NCBI GenBank assembly: GCA_035645695.1
Contig: DASQMC010000028.1
Location: 16,174-80,173, forward strand
Direction of reading: 5' to 3'
DNA from: JAIVJZ01 sp035645695
Lineage (GTDB): Bacteria; Acidobacteriota; Blastocatellia; Pyrinomonadales; Pyrinomonadaceae
Length of the DNA: 64,000 nucleotides
Part shown: positions 28,334 through 37,734 of the stretch, piece by piece
Position numbering within the stretch: the stretch's first letter is position 1
Layout: every line of letters begins with the position of its first letter
Made by a program: the position numbers and the translations under genes
The notes under the pieces: model-generated
The model's input: the letters and a program-made list of their open reading frames with translations, nothing else
Databases searched by the model: none
Told to the model about the DNA's origin: nothing

Positions 28334-28852
28334 CTATTTCAACGGTGGCTGTGGAATGCTCGCGGCTTCTTCGGGCGTGCGTGCGCGGCGGCGCGCGAGT
28401 TCGAGTTTGAGGCTCTCTTCGCCGCGGCGCATGGCGTATTGATGATTGGAGGCGAGGAGCGGGCGAAGCATGAGCGAGAGGGCGCGCACGATGGGCTTGC
28501 GCGCGCGCACCTTCCAGTCGAAAGTGATGTCAACGAGCAGGCCGTCCTGTTTGAACGTCCAGATGCCGCGCCCCTGCAAGTCGCCGACGGCTTCAAGCGT
28601 CGAGCCGTAAGGATAGCGCGACTCCGTCACGCGAAACTGCCAGCGCAGACTGTAGGGCAGATACCCGCGCGTGTGCAGGCTGACGAGTTTCCCCACGCCA
28701 TCCGCGCCGCCCTCCTCCAATACCCGCACGTCGAGATAGGTGGCAGGCCACCAGCGCCGCAAGTCCCGCACGTCCTTGAGCACGTCCGAAACTTCCTCGC
28801 ACGTCCCTTCGACGCGCCAGCGCGAGATGAAATGATAATCGACGATTGACAT
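28334..28852 (-). CDS. SRPBCC (polyketide cyclase/START-like) family protein
   Basis: 172 aa from ATG 28852 with GAGAGGAAAG upstream. Begins MSIVDYHFISRWRVEGTCEEV, with an early DVRDLRRWWPATY helix-strand pattern characteristic of SRPBCC lipid/ligand-binding proteins and a long C-terminal helix. No catalytic residues recognised. Probably binds a hydrophobic ligand. Separate from neighbours. Confidence 0.72.
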   Translation of the reverse strand: MSIVDYHFISRWRVEGTCEEVSDVLKDVRDLRRWWPATYLDVRVLEEGGADGVGKLVSLHTRGYLPYSLRWQFRVTESRYPYGSTLEAVGDLQGRGIWTFKQDGLLVDITFDWKVRARKPIVRALSLMLRPLLASNHQYAMRRGEESLKLELARRRARTPEEAASIPQPPLK

Positions 28853-28958
28853 GAACTTTCCTCTCCGGATCAATTTGCAAATGGCTATAACTCGAATGCC
28901 TCGCGCCGCGCGTCTATCCGACGGGGCGGGCGGCTTCCCCGCTCATAAATTCCCGCCG

Positions 28959-31451
28959 CTATCCTTCCCCGGCCTTCGACGCGCGTTGCTTCTGTTGATA
29001 GAGGAACGAGACGGCGAGCAGGATCGCGCCGAGCACGAGGAACGAGACGATGCGGTAGAACTTTTCGAGCGCGGCCAGATCGAGGAAGAAGACTTTGAAG
29101 GCCGTCGCCGTCAAAAGCAGCAAGGCCATGATGCGCAACAGGCGGTTCGCGCGGCGGTGGCCGTAGAGCAACATCGCGCCGCCGTAGAGCGTCCAGACGA
29201 GCGAGAGTGATAGACCCTGTGCGAGCCGCAGGTCGCGCGTGTCCGCGCCGGCCAGCGCGCCCGCGCGGATCAGTTTCTCGAAATAGCCCGTGGCTTCGAG
29301 GCTGAGCGCGATGATGGCGAGGAGGTTCGCCGCCACCGTGAGCGCGACAAGCACCGCGCGCCGCTCTTTCTCGTCGATTTTATCGGAGCGCCCGTAGAGA
29401 TGCCCGGCGTACCAGAGCGCACTGATCATGGCGGCGAAGGCCGCGAAGGTTTGATTGGCGAGCGGCAGGTGCCACGCGGCGTTATAGAAGCCCGCGTCCA
29501 CGCCGACGAGTTTCGCGCCCGTCACGGCGAGCCACGCGAGCGCGGCGTAGCGCAACGCGGGCAAGCGTCGTTTCATCCCGACGACGAGTGCGCAGAGCGC
29601 GTAGAAAGTCCAGATGACGGTCAGCGTAAACTGGCGAGCGTTTTCGACCGTCCGGCGCGCGTCGTAATCGTCCGCGTTTACAGCGGAGAGATGCGCGTTG
29701 AAGTAGTCGTTCGCATCGACGGTCAGGAGCGTCAGGGCGAGGACGTTGGCGGCGATGACGAGGGCGGCTACGATCATCTCGCGCTCGCCGCGTTCGACTC
29801 GCTCGCCCCGGCGATGGTAGAGCCACACCGCCCCGGCGAGCGCGGCGACGAGCGCGGCGGCGGAGACGGCGCGGCGATTCAGGAGCGGCACGAACGTCTC
29901 GCCCGCGCGGTAGGCGAACTCGGAGAGGTCGGCCGTAAACCAGCGGAGCAGGGCGAAGGCGAAGACGGGGAGCGCGACGAGGCGCGGGGCGTCCGTGTCG
30001 GCGCGCAGGCCGATCCAGGTGAGCATCAGGGCTTCCATCGCCCATGCGATGGTGACCCACTGCTGGTCGAGTTGGATGGCGGCGGCGAGCGTGCAGAAGG
30101 TGACGGCCGCGCCGACGTATGAGAGCGCGAGCAGTTTGTCGGCGCGGTGGCGTTGGTATGTGAAGTAAAAGAGCAGAACGTAGAAGGCCGACCAGAGAAG
30201 CGCGTAAGAACCGAGAATCGACCGGTGTCCCGGTTCGAGCAGCGCGTAACTCGCGGCGAAGAAGAGCGTCGCGTTCGTGATGATGAGTGAGATGTCGAAC
30301 CAGCGCGCCGGTCGCTGCCTGACGACGTTGTAGACGATGCCGAGCGCGTTGAACATGAGGAAGAAGAGCGTGAGGAAGAAGAGCGTCGGCCAGAGTTTCC
30401 AATCTTCGTAATGAACCAGAGACCACCCGGCGAACGTCAGCACGGTGGCGAAGAAGGCCAGGTGATTGAGGCTGCGCCAGCGTTTGAAGTAGGCCAGCGC
30501 GAGCACGCCCGAGTCGAGCAGCGCGACGTAACCGAAGAGACCGAGTTGATTGTCCACGCCGGTCGAGAGCAGGGCGGGCGTCATGAAGCCGCCGATGAGG
30601 CCGAGCACCGCGATGGCGTAGGCGTGGTGGCGCGCGGCGAGCAGGACGGCCGTCGTCGTTACGGCGATCATCAGGAGGAACGCCGGGAAGACGCCGATGA
30701 GTTCGTAGAAGACGCGCGCGGCGTAGACCGTCAGATAGAGGATGAGGACGCCGCCGCCGGAGAGCACGTAGGCATAGCTGCGGTAGCCGCGCGCGCGCAG
30801 GCGTTCGGCTGCGACGAGGATGCCGCCGCCGGAGAGCGCGCCGAGCAGAACCTGGCCGCGCTGCCCGATCCAATCGTTGTCGAAAGCGTACTTGAGGAAG
30901 AAGCCGACCGTGAGCGAAACGGCGATGATCCCGAGCCAGTTGAAGAGACTGCCGCCGATGAGTTGTTCCAGATCGCGGCGCGCTGGTCGTGGCGGGGTGC
31001 TTGTTGCAGCTTCCGTCTCGCCCGTGTTCGCGGCGCGGGCGTTGGCATCGGATGCTTGATGCCTCGCGTCGGGGCGGCGCGGCGAGCCGAAAGGAGCGGC
31101 GGCGGGTTCCGCCTGCGGAATTTGATGTGCGCCCGCACCGGCATTCTCGCCCGCACGCGCCTCGTGCGTCTGCTCTTCCGTGCGAGCCGCGCCTTCCTGC
31201 GTGGGCGACTCACCCTGCCCCGACGCCTCCGGCGTGTATTTGACGAGGCCGAGCCGCCTCTCGATGGAGCGCAGGCGCGCGGACTGTTCGCCGAAGGCGC
31301 GTTCGAGTTGGGCGAGGCGCGCGAGCAGTTGAGCGTTTATGTCGGCCGCGCCGTCGCCGCCGTCGCCGTGCGGGGCGGGCGCGCTTTCGTGGCGGTTCAC
31401 ATCGGCCGCACCGTCGTCGCCGGCCGCCGGGGAGAGTTCGTCTTCAGACAT
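28959..31451 (-). CDS. DUF2339 polytopic membrane protein
   Basis: 830 aa from ATG 31451, with GGAG five bases upstream. Residues 1-165 are acidic, low-complexity and include a coiled coil (LLARLAQLERAFGEQ). The rest is about twenty or more hydrophobic segments, beginning LEQLIGGSLFNWLGIIAV, a conserved DUF2339 signature, and GIAVSLTVGFFLKYAFDNDW-type sequence. Family function is unknown. Opposite-strand frames here are arginine-rich shadows. Confidence 0.85.
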   Translation of the reverse strand: MSEDELSPAAGDDGAADVNRHESAPAPHGDGGDGAADINAQLLARLAQLERAFGEQSARLRSIERRLGLVKYTPEASGQGESPTQEGAARTEEQTHEARAGENAGAGAHQIPQAEPAAAPFGSPRRPDARHQASDANARAANTGETEAATSTPPRPARRDLEQLIGGSLFNWLGIIAVSLTVGFFLKYAFDNDWIGQRGQVLLGALSGGGILVAAERLRARGYRSYAYVLSGGGVLILYLTVYAARVFYELIGVFPAFLLMIAVTTTAVLLAARHHAYAIAVLGLIGGFMTPALLSTGVDNQLGLFGYVALLDSGVLALAYFKRWRSLNHLAFFATVLTFAGWSLVHYEDWKLWPTLFFLTLFFLMFNALGIVYNVVRQRPARWFDISLIITNATLFFAASYALLEPGHRSILGSYALLWSAFYVLLFYFTYQRHRADKLLALSYVGAAVTFCTLAAAIQLDQQWVTIAWAMEALMLTWIGLRADTDAPRLVALPVFAFALLRWFTADLSEFAYRAGETFVPLLNRRAVSAAALVAALAGAVWLYHRRGERVERGEREMIVAALVIAANVLALTLLTVDANDYFNAHLSAVNADDYDARRTVENARQFTLTVIWTFYALCALVVGMKRRLPALRYAALAWLAVTGAKLVGVDAGFYNAAWHLPLANQTFAAFAAMISALWYAGHLYGRSDKIDEKERRAVLVALTVAANLLAIIALSLEATGYFEKLIRAGALAGADTRDLRLAQGLSLSLVWTLYGGAMLLYGHRRANRLLRIMALLLLTATAFKVFFLDLAALEKFYRIVSFLVLGAILLAVSFLYQQKQRASKAGEG

Positions 31452-31494
31452 GTAAGCTCCGCATCGGAAGATTGCAATCCCATGAAACTTAGCT

Positions 31495-31603
31495 TTTCTC
31501 TGTGCCCTCTCTGAGTACTCTGTGTCTGCGGTGGTGAATGCTTGGTTAACCGCCATTCACCACCGCAGACACAGAGGACACCGCAGGGGGCACAGAGAGT
31601 TTC
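31495..31603. repeat. Inverted repeat, family B
   Basis: Arms 31495-31540 and 31554-31603. The flanks extend the symmetry (ATTGCAATCCCATGAAACT and its near complement), giving arms of about 60 bp. Lies between the acyltransferase and the DUF2339 gene. Confidence 0.85.
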
Positions 31604-31637
31604 ATCGGATTGCAAATTGATATAATTTGCGTCTCGT

Positions 31638-33050
31638 TCAGATTGTATTACTTGTGGGCGCGGCGGGCATCACCACGGCGGCAGCAGCGGCGTCGGCGGC
31701 TTCCTCGCCGAGCGCGATCATCTCTTCGCGCAGCCACTTGCGTTCGACGAGAAGTTCTTTGAAGAACCAGCGGCGCGTCAGGTAGAAGCGAATGGCGCGC
31801 GCCCCGCCGACGAATTCGTCGAGCCGCTCGAAAAAGAGCAGCGCGACGTAAGCGGAAACAGGGGCGGCGACGAGCGCGAGAACGACGCCCGGCCAGCCCA
31901 CAAGGTAAAAGAAGACCACGGCCAGCATCGCCCACGTCAGCGGAAACAGGAGCATGGCGGCGATGAGTTTGATCGTCGAGACTATATCGTCGCTGCGGCG
32001 CGCGACCGCGACGGCGATGGCTCCGGCGAGTTTGTAGGCCGGATAGTGGACGAGGATGCCGAAGAGGGCGAGCGGAAACCAGTAGAGCACGGGCAGGACG
32101 CGCGTGACGAAATAACCGAGGACAGCGGCGGGCGTGGCGGCGGCGGGCGAGGACAAATCTTCGAGGTCGATCCCGGCCTGCCGTAGTTGTTCTTCGTAAC
32201 GCCGGATGCGCGCTTCGAGCGCGGCGAGGCGTTCGGGCGAACGCTCGAAGTGAAAGGCGTAGCCCGCGAGAAAGCGACGCTGCAATTCGACTTCGCGCGC
32301 GAGGCTCTGGGCGTCGGCCTTCAAGTCGCCGTCCGAGTCGCCTGCTGCGGCGGCCGAGAAGATGCGTTCGGCGCGTTTAGAGATGGCGAGCGCCTGTTCG
32401 TGTTCGGCGTTCAACGTCACTTCACAGAGAGCGCGCTCGATGCGCGCCGAGAGCGAGCGGACGGCTTCGGCGGGCGGTTCGCCGTCCGCGCCGAACGCGA
32501 CGTGTTCCACTTTCAGGGGTTCGCCGAAGCGGAGCAGCGCCGCGCTGCGGAAGGCCGTCTTGGCCGTGTAGTAAAGACCGGCGGGGATAATTTTCAGTTC
32601 GAGTTTCGCGTCTTCGGCCACGACGCCGAGGGCGATGCGCGCCGCGCCCGTCTTGAGCGGGCGCAGTTTCGTGTCGCTGTGCGAAACGCCTTCGGGGCAG
32701 ATGGCGAGCGTGCCGCCGCGTTTGAGCAGAGAGCGCGCGCGGGCGAAAGTTTCCTGATTGCGCGACACGTCCGCGCCTTCGTCCTGCCGCCGATAGACCG
32801 GAATCGCTTCGAGCGCGCGGGCGAGCCAGCCGATGACGGGCATCCCGAAGATCGGCGCTTTGGCGAGAAACGAGACGCGGCGCGGCGCATAGCACAACAG
32901 GAAGACCGGATCGACGAGGCCGTTCGGGTGATTGAGCACGAAGATCGCCGCGCCCTCGCGCGAGACGTGTCTCAAGCCTTTCACCTCGATGCGCCGGAAG
33001 AAGACCCGCAGCGCGAGCGTGAGAATTGCGACCAGCATTCGCCTGACCAA
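31638..33050 (-). CDS. Membrane glycerolipid acyltransferase-like protein (PlsC superfamily)
   Basis: 470 aa. TTG 33050 is the start because AAGGAGGTGA lies nine bases upstream; an ATG four codons inside lacks such a site. The acyltransferase block has LNHPNGLVDP, where the His-Asp spacing is one residue longer than HX4D as in the eukaryote-like GPAT branch, then CPEGVSHSD in place of FPEG. The C-terminal half has a helical hairpin (residues 250-290) and two pairs of membrane segments (about 305-345, 355-420). Probably acylates glycerol-3-phosphate or a related acceptor. Confidence 0.8.
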   Translation of the reverse strand: MVRRMLVAILTLALRVFFRRIEVKGLRHVSREGAAIFVLNHPNGLVDPVFLLCYAPRRVSFLAKAPIFGMPVIGWLARALEAIPVYRRQDEGADVSRNQETFARARSLLKRGGTLAICPEGVSHSDTKLRPLKTGAARIALGVVAEDAKLELKIIPAGLYYTAKTAFRSAALLRFGEPLKVEHVAFGADGEPPAEAVRSLSARIERALCEVTLNAEHEQALAISKRAERIFSAAAAGDSDGDLKADAQSLAREVELQRRFLAGYAFHFERSPERLAALEARIRRYEEQLRQAGIDLEDLSSPAAATPAAVLGYFVTRVLPVLYWFPLALFGILVHYPAYKLAGAIAVAVARRSDDIVSTIKLIAAMLLFPLTWAMLAVVFFYLVGWPGVVLALVAAPVSAYVALLFFERLDEFVGGARAIRFYLTRRWFFKELLVERKWLREEMIALGEEAADAAAAAVVMPAAPTSNTI

Positions 33051-33238
33051 ACTCTCTCACCTCCTTCGACACCCGACGATAGTGAAACGCCCGCGCGTGC
33101 CTGCGCCGTACCACGCTCCGGCGAATTGGAATATAGAACAGGCGGCCGAGGCGCGGCTAGAGATTTGTGCGGCTTCGTGAAGTGTCACACCTCACGTGCG
33201 GATGAGAAATCGAACGATGAGAAATCGAACGAGGCGAG

Positions 33239-34156
33239 TTAACGAGTCAAAAAGTCTTTGACGAAGCGGCGCAGTTCGTCGAGCGAGGGATCGGCGATCA
33301 TGTGGAAGACGCGCGGGGCGCAGTCCGGCGGCAACTGCCGCGCGGTGAGGGCGTCTGTGATGACGAACGCGCTCGACGCGAGGCCGCGCTGCCAGCCGGG
33401 CGTGCGCGCGTCGCGAAAGTTGAGCGCGGCCGGGTCGATCCCGGCGGCGACAAGCACCGTGCGCGCCCAGCGCAGGAACTCAGGCCAGCGCGAGACGACC
33501 GCGATGAGCGCGTCTTCGGCGGGGCGGATCGCGCCCGCGAGCGATTCGGGGACGCTGCGCGAATGAAGCAGGATCATGCGGTTCGTATCGGCGCGAAGCG
33601 TAGCGCGCATCCCTTCCGCCTCCCGCCCGTAGAGCGCGACCGCCACCGCGCCCGCCGGAAGGCCGTCGCGAGCACACGCTTCGACGCACATACCACGCAC
33701 GCGAAACCCGGTCGCCTGCTCGATCTCGGCGACGAGGATTTCGCGCAGTTCGTCGTCGGATTCGATGACGAGGAAATGATCGGGCGGTTGAAATTCGAGC
33801 CAGCGTTTGACCCGTTCCTGTACGTCGCCGAGCGAGTGGCCGCCGTCGCGCGCTCGCCGGAGGAAGGCGGAGATGAGTCCGTCGAGTTCCAACCCGGCGT
33901 CGAGTTCGCGCTCGCGCGAAAACTCGCGCACGTAGACGCCGCTGCCCTTTCGCGATTCCACCCATCCGCGCCGTTCGAGTTCGCCGTAGGCCGCGCTGAC
34001 CGTGTTGGCGTGAATATGGAAGCGGCGCGCGAGTTCGCGCGTGCTCGGCAGGCGTTGACCGGGCTTGAGGTCGCCGCTCGTCACGCCGAGCATGATCTGC
34101 GTCGTCAACTGCTCGCGGATCGGCACTTCGCTGTTCTTTGAGAGCCAGAGACGCAT
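33239..34156 (-). CDS. GntR-family transcriptional regulator
   Basis: 305 aa. The N-terminal winged helix is canonical: PIREQLTTQIMLGVTSGDLKP, then LPSTRELARRFHIHANTV and GWVESRKGSGVYV. The C-terminal 200 residues form a domain distantly like periplasmic-binding or sugar/ligand-sensing domains, without aminotransferase motifs. It is 189 bp upstream of the acyltransferase on the same strand and may control it. Confidence 0.85.
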   Translation of the reverse strand: MRLWLSKNSEVPIREQLTTQIMLGVTSGDLKPGQRLPSTRELARRFHIHANTVSAAYGELERRGWVESRKGSGVYVREFSRERELDAGLELDGLISAFLRRARDGGHSLGDVQERVKRWLEFQPPDHFLVIESDDELREILVAEIEQATGFRVRGMCVEACARDGLPAGAVAVALYGREAEGMRATLRADTNRMILLHSRSVPESLAGAIRPAEDALIAVVSRWPEFLRWARTVLVAAGIDPAALNFRDARTPGWQRGLASSAFVITDALTARQLPPDCAPRVFHMIADPSLDELRRFVKDFLTR

Positions 34157-34186
34157 AAGAGAAAGGGGTGAAGAATTGATTCATTG

Positions 34187-34245
34187 AAACATTGATCCAT
34201 TTCTTCATTGAATCAATGAACCAATGAAGAAATGGATCAATTCTT
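34187..34245. repeat. Inverted repeat (ATTGATCCATTTCTTCATTG)
   Basis: A 20-bp arm and its reverse complement around an 11-bp loop. AT-rich, between two minus-strand genes; could terminate the glycine-rich gene. Confidence 0.8.
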
Positions 34246-34247
34246 CC

Positions 34248-34457
34248 TCATCCCCGTTTATTTCGCCGCGACTTGAGCGCGCCGGTGAGACTGCCGAGGA
34301 CGTTCGTCACTTTCGCGGCCACGCGGCCGGTCGTCTCGGCGACCGACGTGATCAGGCTTTGGTCGGCGTTTACAGCGGCCGGGTTTTGGTCAACGTCTAC
34401 AGTGGTCAGGTTTTGGTTAGCGTCTACTTTTACCGTCGGATTTCGGTGAACCCGCAT
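34248..34457 (-). other. Out-of-frame C-terminal tail of the glycine-rich protein gene
   Basis: In the neighbouring frame the sequence continues as ordinary protein: three 9-residue repeats (VDANQNLTT, VDVDQNPAA, VNADQSLIT; 27-bp DNA repeats at 34347-34427), then a helical tail SVAETTGRVAAKVTNVLGSL and a basic end. This suggests the glycine-rich gene originally ended at 34248 and has lost frame near 34430-34457, through a real frameshift or a sequencing error. Confidence 0.5.
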
Positions 34458-35637
34458 TCTGTCCCGAACCGCCGCCTTTGCCGCCCTTGCCGCCCTTCTT
34501 CGCGCCGCCTTTGATACCGCCCGCGCCGCGCCCGCCTGCCGCGCCCGACGCCCCGCGGTTTTTGCCCGCGCCCTGAGCGACGCCGCCCGTGCCGCCCTTC
34601 TTCGCTCCGCCGAGCGGGCTACCCTTGCCGCCCGACTTCGAGGGCAGCTTGTTCTTCTTGCCGCCGGTTTCGCGCTTCGGGCCGCTCTTTCCGGCCGCGC
34701 CCGTGCGTTCGAGTCGGCCGCCTTCGCCGCCGCCCTTGCCGGTCGCACGCGCCGCGCCGCTTTTACCCGCGCCCGCCGAAGGGCCGCCCGTGCCGCCCGA
34801 TGCGCCGCCGCGCGTATCGGTCGTCGCGCCGCCGGTTGAAGCCGCGCCCGCGCCGCGTTTGAGCGCGCCGACGCCGCCGCCTTTCGTGCCGCCGCCCGTG
34901 CCGGTGTTCGTGCCGCCCGTGCGAGCCGCGCCCGTGCCGCCTTTCTTCGCGCCGCCCCCGCCGTGCAGACCCTTGCCCGCGCCGCCGCCGCCCGCGCCTT
35001 TCGCGCCGCCCTTCGTGGCCGCGCCTTTCCTGGCCGAACCACCGCCGCTCTGTCCGCCCTGCGTGCCGCCGCCCTGATTCTTGCGACCGGCCGCGCCGCC
35101 CTTGTTCGCTCCGTCGGTGCGACTGCCGCCGCCCGCGCGCGATGCGCTCGAACCGCCCGCGCCCTTCGCGCCGCCCTGCTTGGCCGTCCCCGAAGTGCCG
35201 CCGCCCGACGACGAACCGCCGGAACCGCCTGCGCCGCCCCCGCCGCCACTACCAGACGCACCGCCCGACGCGCCGCCACCGCCCGACGTGCTACCACCGC
35301 CCGACGCGCCGCCACCGCTGCGGCCGGTCACTCCGGTGGCGCGCCCGATGGCCGTGCCGCCGTGAGGTTCGGCATCGCCCGCGTCGCCCGCATCGCCCGC
35401 GTCACCGCCGTTGTCATCGCCGCCGCCGTCGCTTTCGCCCGCGGCGCGCGCGTCCGCACGCTCCGCTGCGTCCAGACGCCCGTTGTCCGCTACGGGTTCG
35501 CGGTCGCTCTCGGCATCGGTCGAGTTGCCGCCTCCACCGCCGCCCGTCGCGGTATCGTCGCCGCTGTCGCCGATAGAGACGCCGCTCGTCAGGTCGTCCC
35601 TGTCTCCGCCTTTACCGCGCTTCGCTTGTTTAGCCAT
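34417..35637 (-). CDS. Glycine/lysine-rich low-complexity protein
   Basis: 406 aa in the intact frame. ATG 35637 has AAGGAGC at ideal spacing, which favours this strand over the proline-rich frames opposite. After an ordinary 30-residue start (MAKQAKRGKGGDRDDLTS) the protein is almost wholly Gly, Ala, Ser, Lys and Thr, first acidic (GDAGDAGDAGDAE) then strongly basic (KGGAKKGGTGG). No signal peptide. It may be disordered and nucleic-acid binding. The end is probably altered by a frameshift (see 34248-34457). Confidence 0.55.
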   Translation of the reverse strand: MAKQAKRGKGGDRDDLTSGVSIGDSGDDTATGGGGGGNSTDAESDREPVADNGRLDAAERADARAAGESDGGGDDNGGDAGDAGDAGDAEPHGGTAIGRATGVTGRSGGGASGGGSTSGGGGASGGASGSGGGGGAGGSGGSSSGGGTSGTAKQGGAKGAGGSSASRAGGGSRTDGANKGGAAGRKNQGGGTQGGQSGGGSARKGAATKGGAKGAGGGGAGKGLHGGGGAKKGGTGAARTGGTNTGTGGGTKGGGVGALKRGAGAASTGGATTDTRGGASGGTGGPSAGAGKSGAARATGKGGGEGGRLERTGAAGKSGPKRETGGKKNKLPSKSGGKGSPLGGAKKGGTGGVAQGAGKNRGASGAAGGRGAGGIKGGAKKGGKGGKGGGSGQNAGSPKSDGKSRR

Positions 35638-35890
35638 CGCTTTGCTCCTTGTTCTGATGTGAAGAGGCGAGACCCCGCGTGCGGAGTCCGGCCTTGAAGA
35701 TTCCGGCTCAAGTCATTAAATTTTCGCGCTGCGATTTGCGGCGGAGCATAGCACAACTTCACGCGCGCGCGTGCAACTCTTTAGCCGCCGGGGCGCGAAA
35801 ATTTCCGCGACGCGCAGCACCCCGCCGGTTGCCCGCGCCCTCCGGCGGGCGTTATAACTAGCAGGAGTTCGATTCAAAAAAAATACGCAC

Positions 35891-36445
35891 ATGGAACCGC
35901 TCTCTTCCGCCCTCGCCGTCCTGACGGCCATGATCACGCCCGCCGTGTTGATCTCGGCCTGCGGCGCGCTCATCCTATCGACTTCGACGCGCCTCGGCCG
36001 CGTCGTGGATCGCGTGCGCGCTCTCTCGGATCGCTTCGAGGAACTGGCCGCCTCAGGCGACGACCAACTCGCGCTCTTTGAAGACCGCCGCGCCATGATC
36101 TTCGGCCAGCTCGATAAACTGACGAGCCGCGCGCGCATACTTCAGCGCAGCATGACGGTCTTTTATGTCGCGCTCGGCCTCTTCGTGGCTACGAGCGTCG
36201 CCATCGGGGTCGTCGCCTTCGTCGGCGTGCGCTACAGTTTCGTCCCCGTCGTGATGGGTCTCGTCGGCGCGTCGTTTCTCTTCTACGGCAGCATGACGCT
36301 GATCTTTGAAGCGCGCCTCGCCATCGCCAGCCTGCGCGCCGAGATGGACTTCATCTGGCAACTCGGCAAACACTATGCGCCCTCCGAACTCGCCGCGCGC
36401 CACAACAGCCCGCACTACCGACTGAGAGTCAAACCACGGCCATGA
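35891..36445 (+). CDS. DUF2721 membrane protein
   Basis: 184 aa. Begins with LAVLTAMITPAVLISACGALILSTSTRLGRVVDRVR, which is the DUF2721 pattern, then a charged helix and two further membrane segments (about 88-140). Family function unknown. Overlaps the radical SAM gene by four bases (ATGA), so the two are co-translated. Confidence 0.82.
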   Translation: MEPLSSALAVLTAMITPAVLISACGALILSTSTRLGRVVDRVRALSDRFEELAASGDDQLALFEDRRAMIFGQLDKLTSRARILQRSMTVFYVALGLFVATSVAIGVVAFVGVRYSFVPVVMGLVGASFLFYGSMTLIFEARLAIASLRAEMDFIWQLGKHYAPSELAARHNSPHYRLRVKPRP

Positions 36446-37491
36446 CGACGACCACAACAACACCGGACACGCCCTCATACCTCGCGCTCCTGGCGACGGG
36501 CGAACTCCGCGCCCGCGTCGAGGCGCTTGAAGCCTTGCTCGCGCGCTGCACCGTCTGCCCGCGCGACTGTTTCAACAACCGCCTTGAGAATGAGATCGCC
36601 GCCTGCTATTCGGGTCGCCTGCCCGTGGTCTCTTCCTACACCGCGCATTTCGGCGAAGAACCCGCGCTCGCAGGCACGCGCGGAGCGGGCAACATCTTTT
36701 TCGGCAACTGCAACCTGCGCTGCGTCTATTGCCAGAACTATCAAATCTCGCAGACGCACCGCGAGCAGATCAAAAACGAGGTGACGCACGAACGCCTGGC
36801 CTCGATGATGCTCGAACTACAGGCGCGCGGTTGCCACAACATCAACTTCGTCTCCCCCACGCACTTCGCCCCGCAGATGGCACGCGCCATCCTCATCGCC
36901 GCGGAACAGGGCTTGCGCCTGCCCGTCGTCTACAACACGAACGCCTACGACTCGGTCGAAGTCCTGCGGCTGCTCGACCGGATAGTTGACGTGTATCTCC
37001 CCGATCTCAAATACGCCGATTCGGCCGACGGCTACACCTACTCGAAAGTTCAGGACTACACAGAGCACGCGCGCCGCGCCGTCGCGGAGATGTACCGGCA
37101 AACCGGCGACGCGCTTGTTTTCGACGATGCGGGCTTGCTCAAACGCGGCCTCGTCATCCGCCTGCTCGTCTTACCGAACGACCTCGGCGGCATACGCGAA
37201 TCGCTGGAATGGATCAGGGACGCGCTCTCGCCGCGCGTCGCCGTCTCGCTGATGGCGCAGTATTACGCGACGAACCGCGCCGCCACGGACGAACGCTACA
37301 TGCTGCTTTCGCGCCGCATCAGCGAGAGGGAATGGATGCGCGCCGTCTCCGCGCTCGAAGAACTCGGCATGGAGGAGGGCTGGATGCAGGAGTTCGACGG
37401 CGCGTCGCACTATTACCGCCCCGACTTCACAGACAGCGAGACGCCGTTCAAAGACATCAGGGACTTTACGACGGCGACGGGTGACAAGTGA
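36442..37491 (+). CDS. Radical SAM protein (PflA-like activating-enzyme group)
   Basis: 349 aa. The 4Fe-4S cluster motif is CNLRCVYCQN (CxxxCxxC). A further pair of Cys precedes it (CTVCPRDCFNN), as in the PflA-like proteins formerly related to pyruvate-formate-lyase activase. Other conserved stretches are GNIFFGNCNLRC, HNINFVSPTHF, YNTNAYDS and YLPDLKYAD. The substrate is unknown; no glycyl-radical enzyme nearby. Start ATG overlaps the DUF2721 stop. Confidence 0.88.
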   Translation: MTTTTTTPDTPSYLALLATGELRARVEALEALLARCTVCPRDCFNNRLENEIAACYSGRLPVVSSYTAHFGEEPALAGTRGAGNIFFGNCNLRCVYCQNYQISQTHREQIKNEVTHERLASMMLELQARGCHNINFVSPTHFAPQMARAILIAAEQGLRLPVVYNTNAYDSVEVLRLLDRIVDVYLPDLKYADSADGYTYSKVQDYTEHARRAVAEMYRQTGDALVFDDAGLLKRGLVIRLLVLPNDLGGIRESLEWIRDALSPRVAVSLMAQYYATNRAATDERYMLLSRRISEREWMRAVSALEELGMEEGWMQEFDGASHYYRPDFTDSETPFKDIRDFTTATGDK

Positions 37492-37691
37492 GAAGCGACG
37501 TGTTCGAGCCGCGCGCAATGCAGAGCGCAAACATCACGCTCGCCTTTTTCGACAACACAGACCCCGGCGCGGGCGGCTGGCTCGTGCTCGCCGCGTGGTT
37601 CGTCCTGTTCGTTCTTGTTCTCAACACGATCATCTTTGCCCTGCGCCGTCTCTTTCGACGCCGGCGTAGCGGGATTAATAACAGGGTGTAA
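37488..37691 (+). CDS. Small single-pass membrane protein
   Basis: 67 aa if GTG 37488 is used, which overlaps the radical SAM stop (GTGA); 57 aa from ATG 37518. One membrane segment (GWLVLAAWFVLFVLVLNTII) followed by an Arg-rich cytoplasmic end (RRLFRRRRSG). No ribosome-binding site is convincing. Family not recognised. Confidence 0.5.
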   Translation: MRSDVFEPRAMQSANITLAFFDNTDPGAGGWLVLAAWFVLFVLVLNTIIFALRRLFRRRRSGINNRV

Positions 37692-37734
37692 TCGCAACGA
37701 AAGGATGCAGATTTTTGATCTGCTATCACGCCCT

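Noticed and set aside
30411..31514. 367-aa plus-strand frame opposite the DUF2339 gene
   Set aside because: Charged low-complexity shadow; DUF2339 membrane segments and signature lie on the minus strand.
34589..35077. Proline-rich plus-strand frame (PPE-like appearance)
   Set aside because: It is the complement of the glycine-rich gene; the minus strand has the good ribosome-binding site and a normal N-terminus.
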